Assembly (NCBI GenBank): GCA_963772815.1
Contig: CAVYYV010000006.1
Coordinates: 124,001 to 188,000 of the forward strand
Reading direction: 5' to 3'
DNA: 64,000 nt
Origin: DATFFO01 sp963772815
Lineage (GTDB): Bacteria; Actinomycetota; Acidimicrobiia; Spongiisociales; ZC4RG35
Made by a program: the position numbers and the translations under genes. The notes beneath the pieces were generated by a model. It made no database searches and was not told the origin of the DNA. It saw nothing but the letters and a program-made list of their open reading frames with translations. Shown piece after piece: positions 1-7,566 of this stretch. The number at the start of each line of letters is the position of its first letter. Within the stretch, counting starts at the first letter, position 1.

Positions 1-65
1 CACGATGATCAGATCCATGAGGAGTGAGGGTACCCGGGAGTGGTCGCCCGGTCCCGGGCCCTCGC

Positions 66-395
66 TCAGTTGTCCTCGAGCTGGTAAGTCGTGATGACCG
101 GCCAGCGAGAGTCGATCTCGGCCTTCATGTCCTGGTAACGGTCACGCCGCTTCCAGAACTTGGTCTTCCCGACCTGAAACTTGCGATGATTGGGCCCGGT
201 GGCCTCTCGGGGCTCGTCGACGCGGCGGCGTTGAACGTCGGGCAGGGTGAGATCATCGGGGTCGTCGACTATCGACAGCATCTGGTTGGCTGCATGGCGG
301 ACCTGGCGGTGCTGACGCTTCCTCTCCTCGCGGTCGGGTCGCGTCTCGTCGTAGCCGGGGATGTCCTTGCGATGCTGTCGAGCCCTTCGTGCCAT
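66..395 (-). CDS. Small basic protein of unknown function
   Basis: A 109-residue, strongly charged protein. I start it at the ATG at 395 because AGGAG lies just upstream (AGACAGGAGATCAGC then ATG). A longer reading exists in this frame but would run into low-quality sequence and bypass this good ribosome-binding site. The first 35 residues are rich in Arg, Lys, His and Gln (MARRARQHRKDIPGYDE), as is RKFQVGKTKFWKRRDR near residues 71-86, which could suit nucleic-acid binding. No signal peptide, membrane segment or known domain is visible. It lies downstream of the methyltransferase on the same strand. Function not recognised. Confidence 0.6.
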   Translation of the reverse strand: MARRARQHRKDIPGYDETRPDREERKRQHRQVRHAANQMLSIVDDPDDLTLPDVQRRRVDEPREATGPNHRKFQVGKTKFWKRRDRYQDMKAEIDSRWPVITTYQLEDN

Positions 396-502
396 GCTGA
401 TCTCCTGTCTGCTCGGATCTGTGATTCCAGTCCCGACCATGGAGGAGCACGAGCCACCATCACAATTCAACGTAGCAGCGACCACGTCGTTTGAAAGCGG
501 TC

Positions 503-1012
503 CTAGGACCCTTTTCTTCCCGGTGGCCCGCCATGAGGCACCAGCCGTCCACTCACCCGGGCGGCGTAGGAGGAGTAGCCCGGCACCAGCAGACCTAGGC
601 GCTGCTCCTCGTATCCGGCCTTGAACCAGAAGAAGAGCGCCGTCAGGACAGCCACAGCCAGCCCGGCCGCGGAGGCAACAGTCGCCGCCGCCCCCAGCAT
701 GGTCAGGACGACGGCCGAGTAGATGGGATGGCGCATCCATCGATAAGGGCCCTGTTCGACCAGAGTCGTCCCGGGACGAGGCTCGGGAAACGGCGTGAAG
801 GCGGAACCGAGGCTCGACACCGCCCATAATCCCAGGCCCATTCCGGCCGCGACGGCGGCGAATCCAACCGCCGCCAGGCCCACGCCAACGGGGCTGCGCG
901 TCAGCCACGCCACAGCGGCGAACACCACGAACAGAGCTAGCTGGGCGCCGAGGAGGGCGGGCGAGACCCAGGCCGGGGCAGCCTCCAGCCAGTCACCGGA
1001 CACCTTCCACAC
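503..1012 (-). CDS. Isoprenylcysteine carboxyl methyltransferase-family membrane protein
   Basis: A 169-residue membrane protein with about four hydrophobic segments. The C-terminal half carries the ICMT/PEMT signature: GPYRWMRHPIYSA around residues 89-101, then a membrane segment, a Glu-Glu pair in GYEEQRL, and a Tyr-x-x-Tyr..RLVP tail. Family members transfer a methyl group from S-adenosylmethionine to a membrane-embedded acceptor; in bacteria the substrate is usually unknown. The start is doubtful. GTG at 1012 is the first usable codon, but the frame is open upstream and encodes a typical FolK C-terminus there (LPHPRAYERRFVLEPLAEVW), so the gene may be fused in frame to folK once the folK frameshift is corrected. 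Confidence 0.75.
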   Translation of the reverse strand: MWKVSGDWLEAAPAWVSPALLGAQLALFVVFAAVAWLTRSPVGVGLAAVGFAAVAAGMGLGLWAVSSLGSAFTPFPEPRPGTTLVEQGPYRWMRHPIYSAVVLTMLGAAATVASAAGLAVAVLTALFFWFKAGYEEQRLGLLVPGYSSYAARVSGRLVPHGGPPGRKGS

Positions 1013-1032
1013 CTTCTGATCGAGGACTCCCC

Positions 1033-1485
1033 TCAGTGCCGTCTCAGCGGTCCCTTCGCCCAGCGGAGCGTCGGGCCATACCTCTGCAAGCGGCTCCAGG
1101 ACGAACCTTCGCTCGTAGGCCCGGGGATGGGGAAGTGTCGAGCCGCGGGCGAGTCGACGACCAGTGGCACGCCGTCATCGCCGATGGCCAGGATCAGGTC
1201 CAGGTCCAGGGTTCGCGGGCCCCACTTCACCTCGCGCTCCCTTCCGGCGTCAGCCTCGATCTCCATCATCCCGGCCAAGAGTTGCTGGGGTGGGAGATCG
1301 GCCAGGACCACGACGATCCCGTTGAGATAGAGCCCCTGAGGAGGGCCACCCACCGGGGCGGTCTCGTAGAGTGAGGAGACCCGATCGACTGTGCACGTCC
1401 GGCGAAGCGCCTCGACGGCCGAGCGGAGCGTGGCCAGACGGTCTCCCAGGTTGGAGCCCAGCGCCAGCGCAGCCCGGTAGCTCAC
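1033..1485 (-). CDS. folK: FolK, dihydropterin pyrophosphokinase, apparent 1-nt frameshift
   Basis: Transfers pyrophosphate from ATP to 6-hydroxymethyl-7,8-dihydropterin, the step before dihydropteroate synthase. The N-terminal 105 residues fit the family: ALGSNLGDR at the start and WGPRTLDLDLIL near the middle, including the metal-binding Asp pair. GTG at 1485 overlaps the folB stop by four bases. After VVDSPAAR the reading becomes atypical and ends at 1033. The expected continuation, LPHPRAYERRFVLEPLAEVW, sits one frame away at about 1145-1085, so one base appears missing near 1147-1152. With that restored there is no stop before the methyltransferase frame, giving an apparent FolK-methyltransferase fusion. 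This may be an assembly error or real decay. Confidence 0.8.
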   Translation of the reverse strand: MSYRAALALGSNLGDRLATLRSAVEALRRTCTVDRVSSLYETAPVGGPPQGLYLNGIVVVLADLPPQQLLAGMMEIEADAGREREVKWGPRTLDLDLILAIGDDGVPLVVDSPAARHFPIPGPTSEGSSWSRLQRYGPTLRWAKGPLRRH

Positions 1486-1859
1486 CTGGCACGCGAGATG
1501 CTGACCGACACGTCCCGGAACGGGACGGATATGGGTGCGTCGGGTTTGTGCACAGTGACCGTCACGGCGCTCACCCGCTGATCCTCGAGGACCAGGTCGG
1601 CCACCCGATCTGCCACCTTCTCGATCAGGTTCCATCTCTCCGACGCGACCCGATCATGAACCATCCGGGCCAACTCGCCGTAGTCCAGGGTGTCTGCCAC
1701 GTCGTCGGAGACAGACGCCCGAGAGAGATCGAGATCGAGGGACACGTCGACAGAGAAGATCTGGCCCTGCTCCTGTTCGTCCTTCAGGACGCCGTGGCGG
1801 GCGAAGACGTCGATCCCCGTTATCGAGATGGAATCCGTCACCAGGGTCTCGCTGGACAA
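1482..1859 (-). CDS. folB: Dihydroneopterin aldolase
   Basis: Converts dihydroneopterin to 6-hydroxymethyl-dihydropterin and glycolaldehyde in folate synthesis. The 125-residue length fits the family. Family features are visible: FARHGVLKDEQEQGQIFSVD near residues 19-38 (with the conserved Glu of the HGV..E..  region), DTLDYGEL, the catalytic-region Lys in NLIEKVADRVA, and TVHKPDAPI near the C-terminus. The start is TTG at 1859, since a stop lies just upstream. GTG at 1841 is an alternative that keeps the whole domain. The stop overlaps the folK GTG (GTGA), so the two are probably translationally coupled. Confidence 0.9.
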   Translation of the reverse strand: MSSETLVTDSISITGIDVFARHGVLKDEQEQGQIFSVDVSLDLDLSRASVSDDVADTLDYGELARMVHDRVASERWNLIEKVADRVADLVLEDQRVSAVTVTVHKPDAPISVPFRDVSVSISRAR

Positions 1860-1893
1860 TGCATGTCATCCATCCTGACGACCAGACGGGACC

Positions 1894-2382
1894 CTAGCTC
1901 CCGGCGGGGATGAAGGAGCGTCCCGTCGGGCCCAACGGCCGTCCCATGATCTCCTGGATGACCGCTACCGCCAAGACCGGGTTGGTGATCAGCCCGGAGG
2001 CCACCAGATACCCGCCCAGCAACCCGGCGAGCGAGTCGTCGATCACCTCTCGATGCACCAGCACCTTGGCCCCGGCGGGCGCCAGTGCTTCGTCGAGTGC
2101 CTCGAAAACGGGAGCCCGGTGCTCGACCGTGAGCATCCCCTGCACCGGCACCGGGAAGATCGCCAGGCCCGCCTCGCCGTAGGCGGAGACGTTCTGGTTC
2201 CCGGGAAGCAAAGACACCACTGCGGTGATGCCGGCCTCCTCAACCAGCCAGGCGATCTCCTCTTCCCGCCTGACCCGGCGATGCTGAAAACCGATCCCCC
2301 CTATCCGCTCGGACACTGCGAGGCGATCGGCGATGACCCACGTGAATCCCCGTGGCTTGAGGCCGGTCATGATCTTTGCCAT
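1894..2382 (-). CDS. Dual-specificity phosphatase-like protein with degenerate active site
   Basis: A 162-residue cytoplasmic protein. ATG at 2382 is chosen because GGGAGG sits seven bases upstream. The segment EEEIAWLVEEAGITAVVSLL followed by FPVPV and VLVHREVIDDSLAGLLGGYL has the layout of a cysteine-dependent dual-specificity phosphatase (beta strand, then a P-loop after VLVH). The expected HCxxGxxR signature reads HREVIDDSL here, so both the nucleophilic Cys and the P-loop Arg are missing and catalysis is unlikely. It sits between folP and folB in the folate cluster on the same strand. A binding or regulatory role is inference. Confidence 0.6.
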   Translation of the reverse strand: MAKIMTGLKPRGFTWVIADRLAVSERIGGIGFQHRRVRREEEIAWLVEEAGITAVVSLLPGNQNVSAYGEAGLAIFPVPVQGMLTVEHRAPVFEALDEALAPAGAKVLVHREVIDDSLAGLLGGYLVASGLITNPVLAVAVIQEIMGRPLGPTGRSFIPAGS

Positions 2383-2408
2383 TGCGCCTCCCAACGTTAC
2401 CGAGGCCG

Positions 2409-3275
2409 TCAAATCGAGGCGTTGGCAATGGCCGCCGCCACCGCGGCGGCCTGGCGGGATGACTCCACGTCGTGAACCCGCACCGCGGCTGCACCCGACG
2501 CCACCACCAGAGCAGTCACGGCGGCGGTGGCCGGGTCTCGCCCACTGGGCTCGGCCTGACCGGTCAGCCGGCCCAGGAAGGACTTGCGCGAGGCACCCAC
2601 CATGACCGGATAACCGGTCACGACCAGATCTCCCAGGTGGGCCAGGAGACGCAGGTTGTGATCGAACGTCTTCCCGAACCCGATGCCGGGGTCGATCATG
2701 ATGTGGTCCCTGCCCAATCCTTCCGCCTGGAGGGCAGCCGCCCTCGCCAACAGGTAGTCCCGAACCTCTCCCACTACATCGTCGTAGCGCGGGTCTTCCT
2801 GCATCGTTCGGGGGGTCCCCCGCATGTGCATGAGCACAACACCCGCCCCGGTGGAAGCCATGACTCGTGCCATGGCAGCCTCCGAGGCGGCCGTGATGTC
2901 ATTGACGATCTCTGCCCCAGCATCCACGGCCGCCCTGGCCACTTCGGGCTTGGCCGTGTCGACGGAGACGATCACCCCTTCTGAGGCCAGCATCTCGACC
3001 ACGGGCAGGACGCGAGCCAGCTCCTCCGACTCGGAGACAGGCTCCGCACCGGGCCGGGTGGACTCTCCGCCCACGTCCACTACGTGGGCACCGTTCTCCA
3101 CCAGCAGACGAGCGTGGGCGATGGCGGCCTCGACGCCGGCGAAGCGACCCCCGTCCGAGAACGAGTCCGGCGTGACATTGACGATCCCGACGATCAGGGG
3201 CCGGGTGAGCGAGACGGATCGGGTGCGCAGATGCCACCTGGGCGGAGGCGTCTCGATGTTCGCGTCGCTAGTCAC
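2409..3275 (-). CDS. folP: Dihydropteroate synthase
   Basis: Condenses 6-hydroxymethyl-dihydropterin pyrophosphate with p-aminobenzoate to dihydropteroate; this is the sulfonamide target. The 288-residue TIM-barrel protein shows both family signatures: IVGIVNVTPDSFSDGG near the N-terminus and GGESTRPGAEPV around residue 70. Also visible are the pterin-binding DPGIGFGKT and the SRKSFLG loop with its Lys and Ser. It starts with GTG at 3275, overlapping the end of folE by eight bases (CGTGACTAG), so the two genes are coupled. The order folE-folP-phosphatase-like-folB-folK forms one leftward unit. Confidence 0.95.
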   Translation of the reverse strand: MTSDANIETPPPRWHLRTRSVSLTRPLIVGIVNVTPDSFSDGGRFAGVEAAIAHARLLVENGAHVVDVGGESTRPGAEPVSESEELARVLPVVEMLASEGVIVSVDTAKPEVARAAVDAGAEIVNDITAASEAAMARVMASTGAGVVLMHMRGTPRTMQEDPRYDDVVGEVRDYLLARAAALQAEGLGRDHIMIDPGIGFGKTFDHNLRLLAHLGDLVVTGYPVMVGASRKSFLGRLTGQAEPSGRDPATAAVTALVVASGAAAVRVHDVESSRQAAAVAAAIANASI

Positions 3276-3834
3276 GGGTCCCGAACAGCAGCGACATCGC
3301 CTCCGAGCGAGTTCGGGCGTCCGAGGCCATGGTGCCCCGTACGGCCGAGGTGACGGTGGCGGCCCCGGGCTTGCGGACTCCCCGCATGGACATGCACAGG
3401 TGCTCCGCCTCCAGCACCACCAGCACCCCCAGCGGCTCGAGTCGGTCCCAGAGTGTGTCGGCCACCTGGGCCGTCAGCCGTTCCTGCATCTGCGGGCGAC
3501 GAGCGAACCCATCCACCAGACGAGCCAGCTTGGACAGCCCGGTAACCCGGCCCCGGGGGAGGTAGGCGACATGAGCTCGCCCATGAAAGGGAATCAGGTG
3601 GTGCTCGCACAGCGAGTAGAACGGGATGTCCTTGACCATCACTATCTCCTGATAGTGCTCGTCACCGAAGAAGGCATCGATGTCTCCGCCCGGATCGACG
3701 TCGATCCCGCCCAACGCCTCGGCATAGAACGAAGCCACCCGTTCGGGGGTGCCTCGCAGGCCTTCTCGCTCCGGGTCTTCTCCGATCGCCTCCAGGATGT
3801 CGCGCACGGCCCGGGCGATTCGTTCTGTATCCAT
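3268..3834 (-). CDS. folE: GTP cyclohydrolase I
   Basis: Opens the GTP ring to make 7,8-dihydroneopterin triphosphate, the first folate step. The 188-residue length is standard. The zinc and active-site residues are present: YSLCEHHLIPFHGRAHVAY supplies Cys and two His, and a second zinc Cys is in AEHLCMSMRGV. EREGLRGTPERVA near residue 23 and SKLARLVDGFARRPQ are also typical. ATG at 3834 begins MDTERIARAV, the usual position; the frame continues upstream but encodes nothing family-like. It is the first gene of the folate run, and the 200-bp gap upstream holds the divergent promoter region of the next operon. Confidence 0.95.
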   Translation of the reverse strand: MDTERIARAVRDILEAIGEDPEREGLRGTPERVASFYAEALGGIDVDPGGDIDAFFGDEHYQEIVMVKDIPFYSLCEHHLIPFHGRAHVAYLPRGRVTGLSKLARLVDGFARRPQMQERLTAQVADTLWDRLEPLGVLVVLEAEHLCMSMRGVRKPGAATVTSAVRGTMASDARTRSEAMSLLFGTRD

Positions 3835-3936
3835 GTCGGGGCGATGGTAGGCGCCCGGCCGCGGGTCCCAACCTGGCAGACGACGGGAAGAAGTGGGCCC
3901 GGGCCCGGACCACCCAAGAAATAGCGCGACATCATC

Positions 3937-3966
3937 TTGACAGCACCGTGACGGTGGTGGTATGCT
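3937..3966 (+). promoter_or_regulatory. Strong housekeeping-type promoter
   Basis: TTGACA at 3937-3942 and TATGCT at 3961-3966 are separated by 18 bases, close to the sigma-70/HrdB consensus and unusually strong for this GC-rich sequence. Transcription would begin near 3973, right at a palindrome, and read the three-gene operon starting at 4034. Confidence 0.75.
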
Positions 3967-3973
3967 GTCGATA

Positions 3974-3992
3974 TGACATCGCAGTGATGTCA
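3974..3992 (+). promoter_or_regulatory. Palindromic operator candidate at the transcription start
   Basis: TGACATC (3974-3980), five bases, GATGTCA (3986-3992): perfect 7-bp arms. It sits seven bases after the -10 box, the position where a repressor would block initiation. A partial half-site, GACATCA, lies at 3929-3935 upstream of the -35. The second gene of the operon encodes a ribbon-helix-helix protein, so autoregulation is a reasonable guess. Confidence 0.55.
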
Positions 3993-4033
3993 CGGCCGAG
4001 CACCGGCCGCCACCCGCGAACGGGAGCAAACCA

Positions 4034-4147
4034 ATGTACATCACCCTGGATGTAGCCCACGCCCTGATGGACGAGCGAATCCGAACCCACCTCCCAACCC
4101 CCAACCGGCGCCTAGTCCGCCACCTCGAGCAGAAGAGCCGCCGATGA
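4034..4147 (+). CDS. Leading 37-residue protein of the DUF4097 operon
   Basis: A 37-residue reading frame beginning MYITLDVAHALMDERIR, with GGGAG eight bases before the ATG at 4034. Its stop overlaps the next start as ATGA (4144-4147), so it is probably translated and coupled to the next gene. It is the first cistron after a strong promoter and palindrome. The sequence is amphipathic and basic at the C-terminus (PNRRLVRHLEQKSRR). No known domain; it may be a leader peptide or small interaction partner. Confidence 0.6.
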   Translation: MYITLDVAHALMDERIRTHLPTPNRRLVRHLEQKSRR

Positions 4148-4584
4148 GACTGGAGCCCATACTGACCCAGGTGGAGACCACGATCGATGCACAGCTGCGG
4201 CTGGCCGACCCTGGTACGGCGAGCGCCGCAGCGGGCTTCATGGAGGCGTTCCGGCCCGCCGTGCGCTCCGCCTTGCTGGACCTGGCCCAGCAAGCCGCCC
4301 TGGAAGTCACCGCGCAGCTGGGAGACCGCCGGGTGGACGTCCAGTTGACGGACGGCGACCCGGAGCTGGTCGTGACGTCTCAGACCAGCCAGCAGACCGA
4401 GAGGGCGAGCGATGACCTGGAAGCCCGGATCACGCTCCGCCTGCCCGGCTCCCTCAAGGGACTGGTGGAAGATGCCGCCTCGACCACGGGCGACTCCGTC
4501 AACAGCTGGGTGATCGACGCCCTCAAATCCCGGGCGCGGCGGGCCACGCCGGGCTCCACCATCGATGAGACTTTCGAGCTGTGA
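4144..4584 (+). CDS. Ribbon-helix-helix domain protein, probable autoregulator
   Basis: A 146-residue soluble protein. The C-terminal segment (about residues 95-135) reads EARITLRLPGSLKGLVEDA then STTGDSVNSWVIDALKSRA: a beta strand followed by two helices, as in Arc/HicB-type ribbon-helix-helix DNA-binding proteins. The first 75 residues form a separate helical segment with no recognised family. The start overlaps the previous stop (ATGA) and the end overlaps the next gene's GTG. Together with the promoter palindrome at 3974-3992, this suggests a DNA-binding regulator of its own operon. An antitoxin-like role is possible but no toxin is evident. Confidence 0.7.
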   Translation: MRLEPILTQVETTIDAQLRLADPGTASAAAGFMEAFRPAVRSALLDLAQQAALEVTAQLGDRRVDVQLTDGDPELVVTSQTSQQTERASDDLEARITLRLPGSLKGLVEDAASTTGDSVNSWVIDALKSRARRATPGSTIDETFEL

Positions 4585-5339
4585 TCGAAGAGACCTTCTC
4601 TTTGACCGGTCCTGCCTCCGTGGAGTGCTCCTTCCCGGCCGGTTCCCTGACCATCGAGTCGGGACCGCCCGGATCGGCGGCCGTATCGATTGACACGGCC
4701 CGGCCCGACTCCTGGCACGTGGCGCAGGCCGGCAACCAGATCTCCATCGTCTACGAACGCGGATTCCTCTCGGGAGGCGGACGTGCCCAGATTCGGATGA
4801 CCGTCCCCGAGAGGTCCTCTCTCAAGCTGGGCACTGCCTCGGCCGACGTTCGCGCCTCGGTGGACCTGGACCGAGTCTCGGTCTCGACCGCCTCCGGCAA
4901 CGTCGAGTTGGTCGAAGCGGGAACGGTCTCCGTCAAGACCGCATCCGGTGACGTGTACATCGAACGGGTGCGCGGAGACTTGACCGTCAAGTCCGCCTCC
5001 GGTGACGTCCGGGCCGGCCACCTCGACGGTGCCACCAACGTCACCACCGCCTCCGGCGACCTGAACGTCGAGGTGGCTCGGGGCCCACTTTCCGCCACCA
5101 GCGCTTCGGGCGACGTCCGCGTGGCCCGCTATATGGGCGACGACGTCGAGGCATCCACCATGTCGGGCGACCTCGTGCTGGCACTTCCCTCCGGCATCAG
5201 CGTGAAGCTGAAGGCGCACACGCTCTCGGGCAAGGTGCATCTGCCCGATCGACGGCCCGCTCAGGGAGGCGATGCCCGGCCGGTGTCGGTTCGGGCCAAG
5301 TCGGTATCCGGCGACATCCGGATCAAACGGCTCGACTGA
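4581..5339 (+). CDS. DUF4097-family beta-repeat protein
   Basis: A 252-residue protein made of repeated short beta segments containing the phrase SASGDV or TASGDV (VSTASGNVELVE, VKTASGDVYIE, VKSASGDVRAG, TTASGDLNVE, TSASGDVRVAR), the hallmark of the DUF4097/LiaG-like family, which folds as a right-handed beta solenoid. No signal peptide or membrane segment is visible, so it is probably cytoplasmic. GTG at 4581 overlaps the upstream stop (GTGA), making a coupled three-gene operon with the ribbon-helix-helix protein. Family members often accompany cell-envelope stress regulators. Its precise role is unknown. Confidence 0.85.
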   Translation: MIEETFSLTGPASVECSFPAGSLTIESGPPGSAAVSIDTARPDSWHVAQAGNQISIVYERGFLSGGGRAQIRMTVPERSSLKLGTASADVRASVDLDRVSVSTASGNVELVEAGTVSVKTASGDVYIERVRGDLTVKSASGDVRAGHLDGATNVTTASGDLNVEVARGPLSATSASGDVRVARYMGDDVEASTMSGDLVLALPSGISVKLKAHTLSGKVHLPDRRPAQGGDARPVSVRAKSVSGDIRIKRLD

Positions 5340-5366
5340 CGTGGCGTGTCTCGTGAGCAGCAGGCT

Positions 5367-6809
5367 CTACTCCTGCTCCTCGGGCGGAACGGGCGGCGCC
5401 GGGCCCGACGGAGGCCACTGAGGAAGCTGGGACTGGGGAGCGAGCCGACCGGCGAGGTCGTCTATCCGGACGATGAAGGTGGCCGCCTCCTCCCGCAGCA
5501 TGGTGCGGTCGGGACAATAGAGGCCTTCCTTGCAACCTTTGGTCACACCGGCCGCCGCCAGGGCGTTGATGTCGGGCTCGGCCCAGATCCCATCGTCGTC
5601 GGTGAAGGCGTCGGGCCCATCTGGAAGGTGGAGAGCCCGGCGTACCAGCGCCGCCACCTCGGCCCTGGTCACCAGGGCATCGGGACAGGCCTTCGTGTTG
5701 GCGGGCGGATCACAGCCGCGCATTATCCCTGCAGCCGCCAGAGCGTTGATCTCACTCTCCGCCCAGTTCCCATCGTCGTCTGAGAAGGCGTCAGGGCCCG
5801 GACGGGGATGAATCACCCGCGCCAAGAGAGCGGCGAACTGGGCCCTGGTCACTGGGTCGGCCGGACAGGCTCGTCGGTCGTCGCAGCCGAACAGAAGCTC
5901 CCGGGCGTAGGCCTCGGTCAAGTCTCCCTCGTGAATCGAGTCGTTGTCGTCGACGAAGGGATCTATACAGCCCACCCTCCCGGTGGTCGACACCTCCATG
6001 TCGTCCAGAACCAGGCTGAGGGGGTTGGGAGTGGAATAGCTTCCGCCGAAGTACACGTTGTCCCACAACTCCCTCACCGACACCCCCTCCTCGCCGCTGC
6101 GCCGGAAGGCCAGCCCGCTGCGAGCGAACACCTTCTTGCCGTCGATCCAGGCCGTCACGGCCCCATCGTTGGCACCGGGTGTGTTCATCTTCACTTCACC
6201 CTCGATGCAGGTCCACCGCCCCTGGCGCAGGCCCAACCCGAACATGAGCTCGTCGCCGCAGCTGCCCGACTGGTCGAGGTGATAGAGGTAATAGCCGATC
6301 GGTACCTCGCCGGGGCCGGCCCCGGCGGTTCCCACGGTGTCGAACATGAGGCGGGCCGACCACCCCGGGTTCTGGGTCGTGGACGGCTTGCAGCCCTTGG
6401 CCGTGGGCGTGGTGGATGCGTCGGCCAGCCCGGGCAACTTCCCCGATGAAACGGGCCGGAAGTCGACTAGGCGGAGGTAGTAGCGAAACCAGGCCTGATC
6501 CGCCGGCTCGGGAAGGCGGGCGTAGGGGCCGAAGCCCCGAAACCCCCCGGTGGGTATGTCCACCTCCAGGCCCCGGCCGAGGTATCCCCGCGTGGTCCGG
6601 GTCCGGCTCAAGTCGAGGCTGCGGACGTCGTAGAGGTAAGGGTGCACCTCCTTGAGGGCGGTGATGGCATCCGTGATCGGCTGCTCGGGAGCCTCGTTCC
6701 AGGTCGGATCCTCGAAGTTCTGCGCCAGGTCGGCCTGTGCCGCCGCCGGGAGGGCAAGGGCCAACGCGGTCAGGAGCGCCAAGGCCAAAGTGGTGATCTT
6801 GAGGGTCAT
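5367..6809 (-). CDS. Secreted polysaccharide-lyase-like protein with cysteine-containing SLH-like repeats
   Basis: A 480-residue exported protein. The N-terminal signal peptide (MTLKITTLALALLTALALAL then PAAAQA) is followed by a concanavalin-like module (about residues 40-285) with WFRYYLRL, SGKLPGL, GWSARLMF, IEGEVKMNTPG and VTAWIDGKKV, resembling polysaccharide lyase 14-type proteins. The C-terminus has three SLH-like repeats beginning FVDDNDS, FSDDDGN and FTDDDGI, each with a GC..P....CP cysteine pair, and then a Pro-rich tail. SLH-like repeats usually hold proteins to the cell wall. The lyase-like module matches the one in the 50.6-53 kb gene, where module order is reversed. Substrate unknown. 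Confidence 0.8.
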   Translation of the reverse strand: MTLKITTLALALLTALALALPAAAQADLAQNFEDPTWNEAPEQPITDAITALKEVHPYLYDVRSLDLSRTRTTRGYLGRGLEVDIPTGGFRGFGPYARLPEPADQAWFRYYLRLVDFRPVSSGKLPGLADASTTPTAKGCKPSTTQNPGWSARLMFDTVGTAGAGPGEVPIGYYLYHLDQSGSCGDELMFGLGLRQGRWTCIEGEVKMNTPGANDGAVTAWIDGKKVFARSGLAFRRSGEEGVSVRELWDNVYFGGSYSTPNPLSLVLDDMEVSTTGRVGCIDPFVDDNDSIHEGDLTEAYARELLFGCDDRRACPADPVTRAQFAALLARVIHPRPGPDAFSDDDGNWAESEINALAAAGIMRGCDPPANTKACPDALVTRAEVAALVRRALHLPDGPDAFTDDDGIWAEPDINALAAAGVTKGCKEGLYCPDRTMLREEAATFIVRIDDLAGRLAPQSQLPQWPPSGPAPPVPPEEQE

Positions 6810-6884
6810 TGGAGTGATCCTCTCGCTGGTTTCCCCCTCCCGGTCACATCATCCAACCACAGGCGAGGATTTAGTCACGCGAAA

Positions 6885-7469
6885 TCAGTCACCGGTCACT
6901 GCGACATCGAGTTTCCCGTCGTCCCAGCGCACCCTCACTTCATAGGACTTCCCGCCGTCCCTGAACTCGACTCGGACCTCCTCGGGACCCGATTCATGGA
7001 TCTCCATCGAGAAGCCGGGGCGGGGGGTGGCCGACTCCAGGCGAACCTGGTTCGATCTGTGGCCCACGACGACAACGCCCCCCTTCGAGGGAACGGTCGT
7101 CTTGGCCCAGTCCCCATCATCGTCGGTTGTCGAAGTCGGAGGGCTGGTAGTGGACGTGGTCGAGCTGGTCGACGACGTCGTGGATGAGGACGTCGAGCTG
7201 GAAGTGGCCGCGGACGTGGAGGCGGCTTCGGAGACGGTCGTGTTGGCATCCCCCGTCGATGATGTCGGATGGGTCGTGGTCGATGGCTCGGGGCGCGAGG
7301 TAGTGGTTGCGTCCGAGTCCGGCCGGCCTGCGGAGACGTTGAGGGCGGGGGTGAACGGGACCTCACCGACCTGCCGGTCGGCCGAGCTGAGAGCCGCCCA
7401 GGCCACCCCGGTGGCGGCGAAGGCGACCAACAGCCAGACGAGCAGAAACCCCAATCGACGCATCCTCAT
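6885..7469 (-). CDS. Exported or membrane-anchored Ser/Thr-rich protein
   Basis: A 194-residue protein beginning with a hydrophobic segment (RLGFLLVWLLVAFAATGVAW) that serves as signal peptide or anchor. It has a long Ser/Thr linker (about residues 50-115) and a small C-terminal beta-rich domain with a repeated EVRVEFRDGGKSYEVRVRW pattern. ATG at 7469 is used; ATG at 7463 would give MRRLGF. It is transcribed away from the response regulator beginning at 7567, sharing the short intergenic region. A similar Thr/Asp-rich exported protein lies on the other side of this two-component system. Function unknown. Confidence 0.7.
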   Translation of the reverse strand: MRMRRLGFLLVWLLVAFAATGVAWAALSSADRQVGEVPFTPALNVSAGRPDSDATTTSRPEPSTTTHPTSSTGDANTTVSEAASTSAATSSSTSSSTTSSTSSTTSTTSPPTSTTDDDGDWAKTTVPSKGGVVVVGHRSNQVRLESATPRPGFSMEIHESGPEEVRVEFRDGGKSYEVRVRWDDGKLDVAVTGD

Positions 7470-7566
7470 AGTGTTTACCCGGTCGAAGCAGCGAAACCTC
7501 AACAGGACCTCAAGAGCGCCACCCGGCAGGGTGCGAGCCGGTCGACCGGTCCTACCCTGTCCGTCG

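Noticed and set aside
3835..4293. Longer folE start upstream of 3834
   Set aside because: The added residues overlap the divergent operon and promoter and have no similarity to GTP cyclohydrolase I, whose usual start is at 3834.
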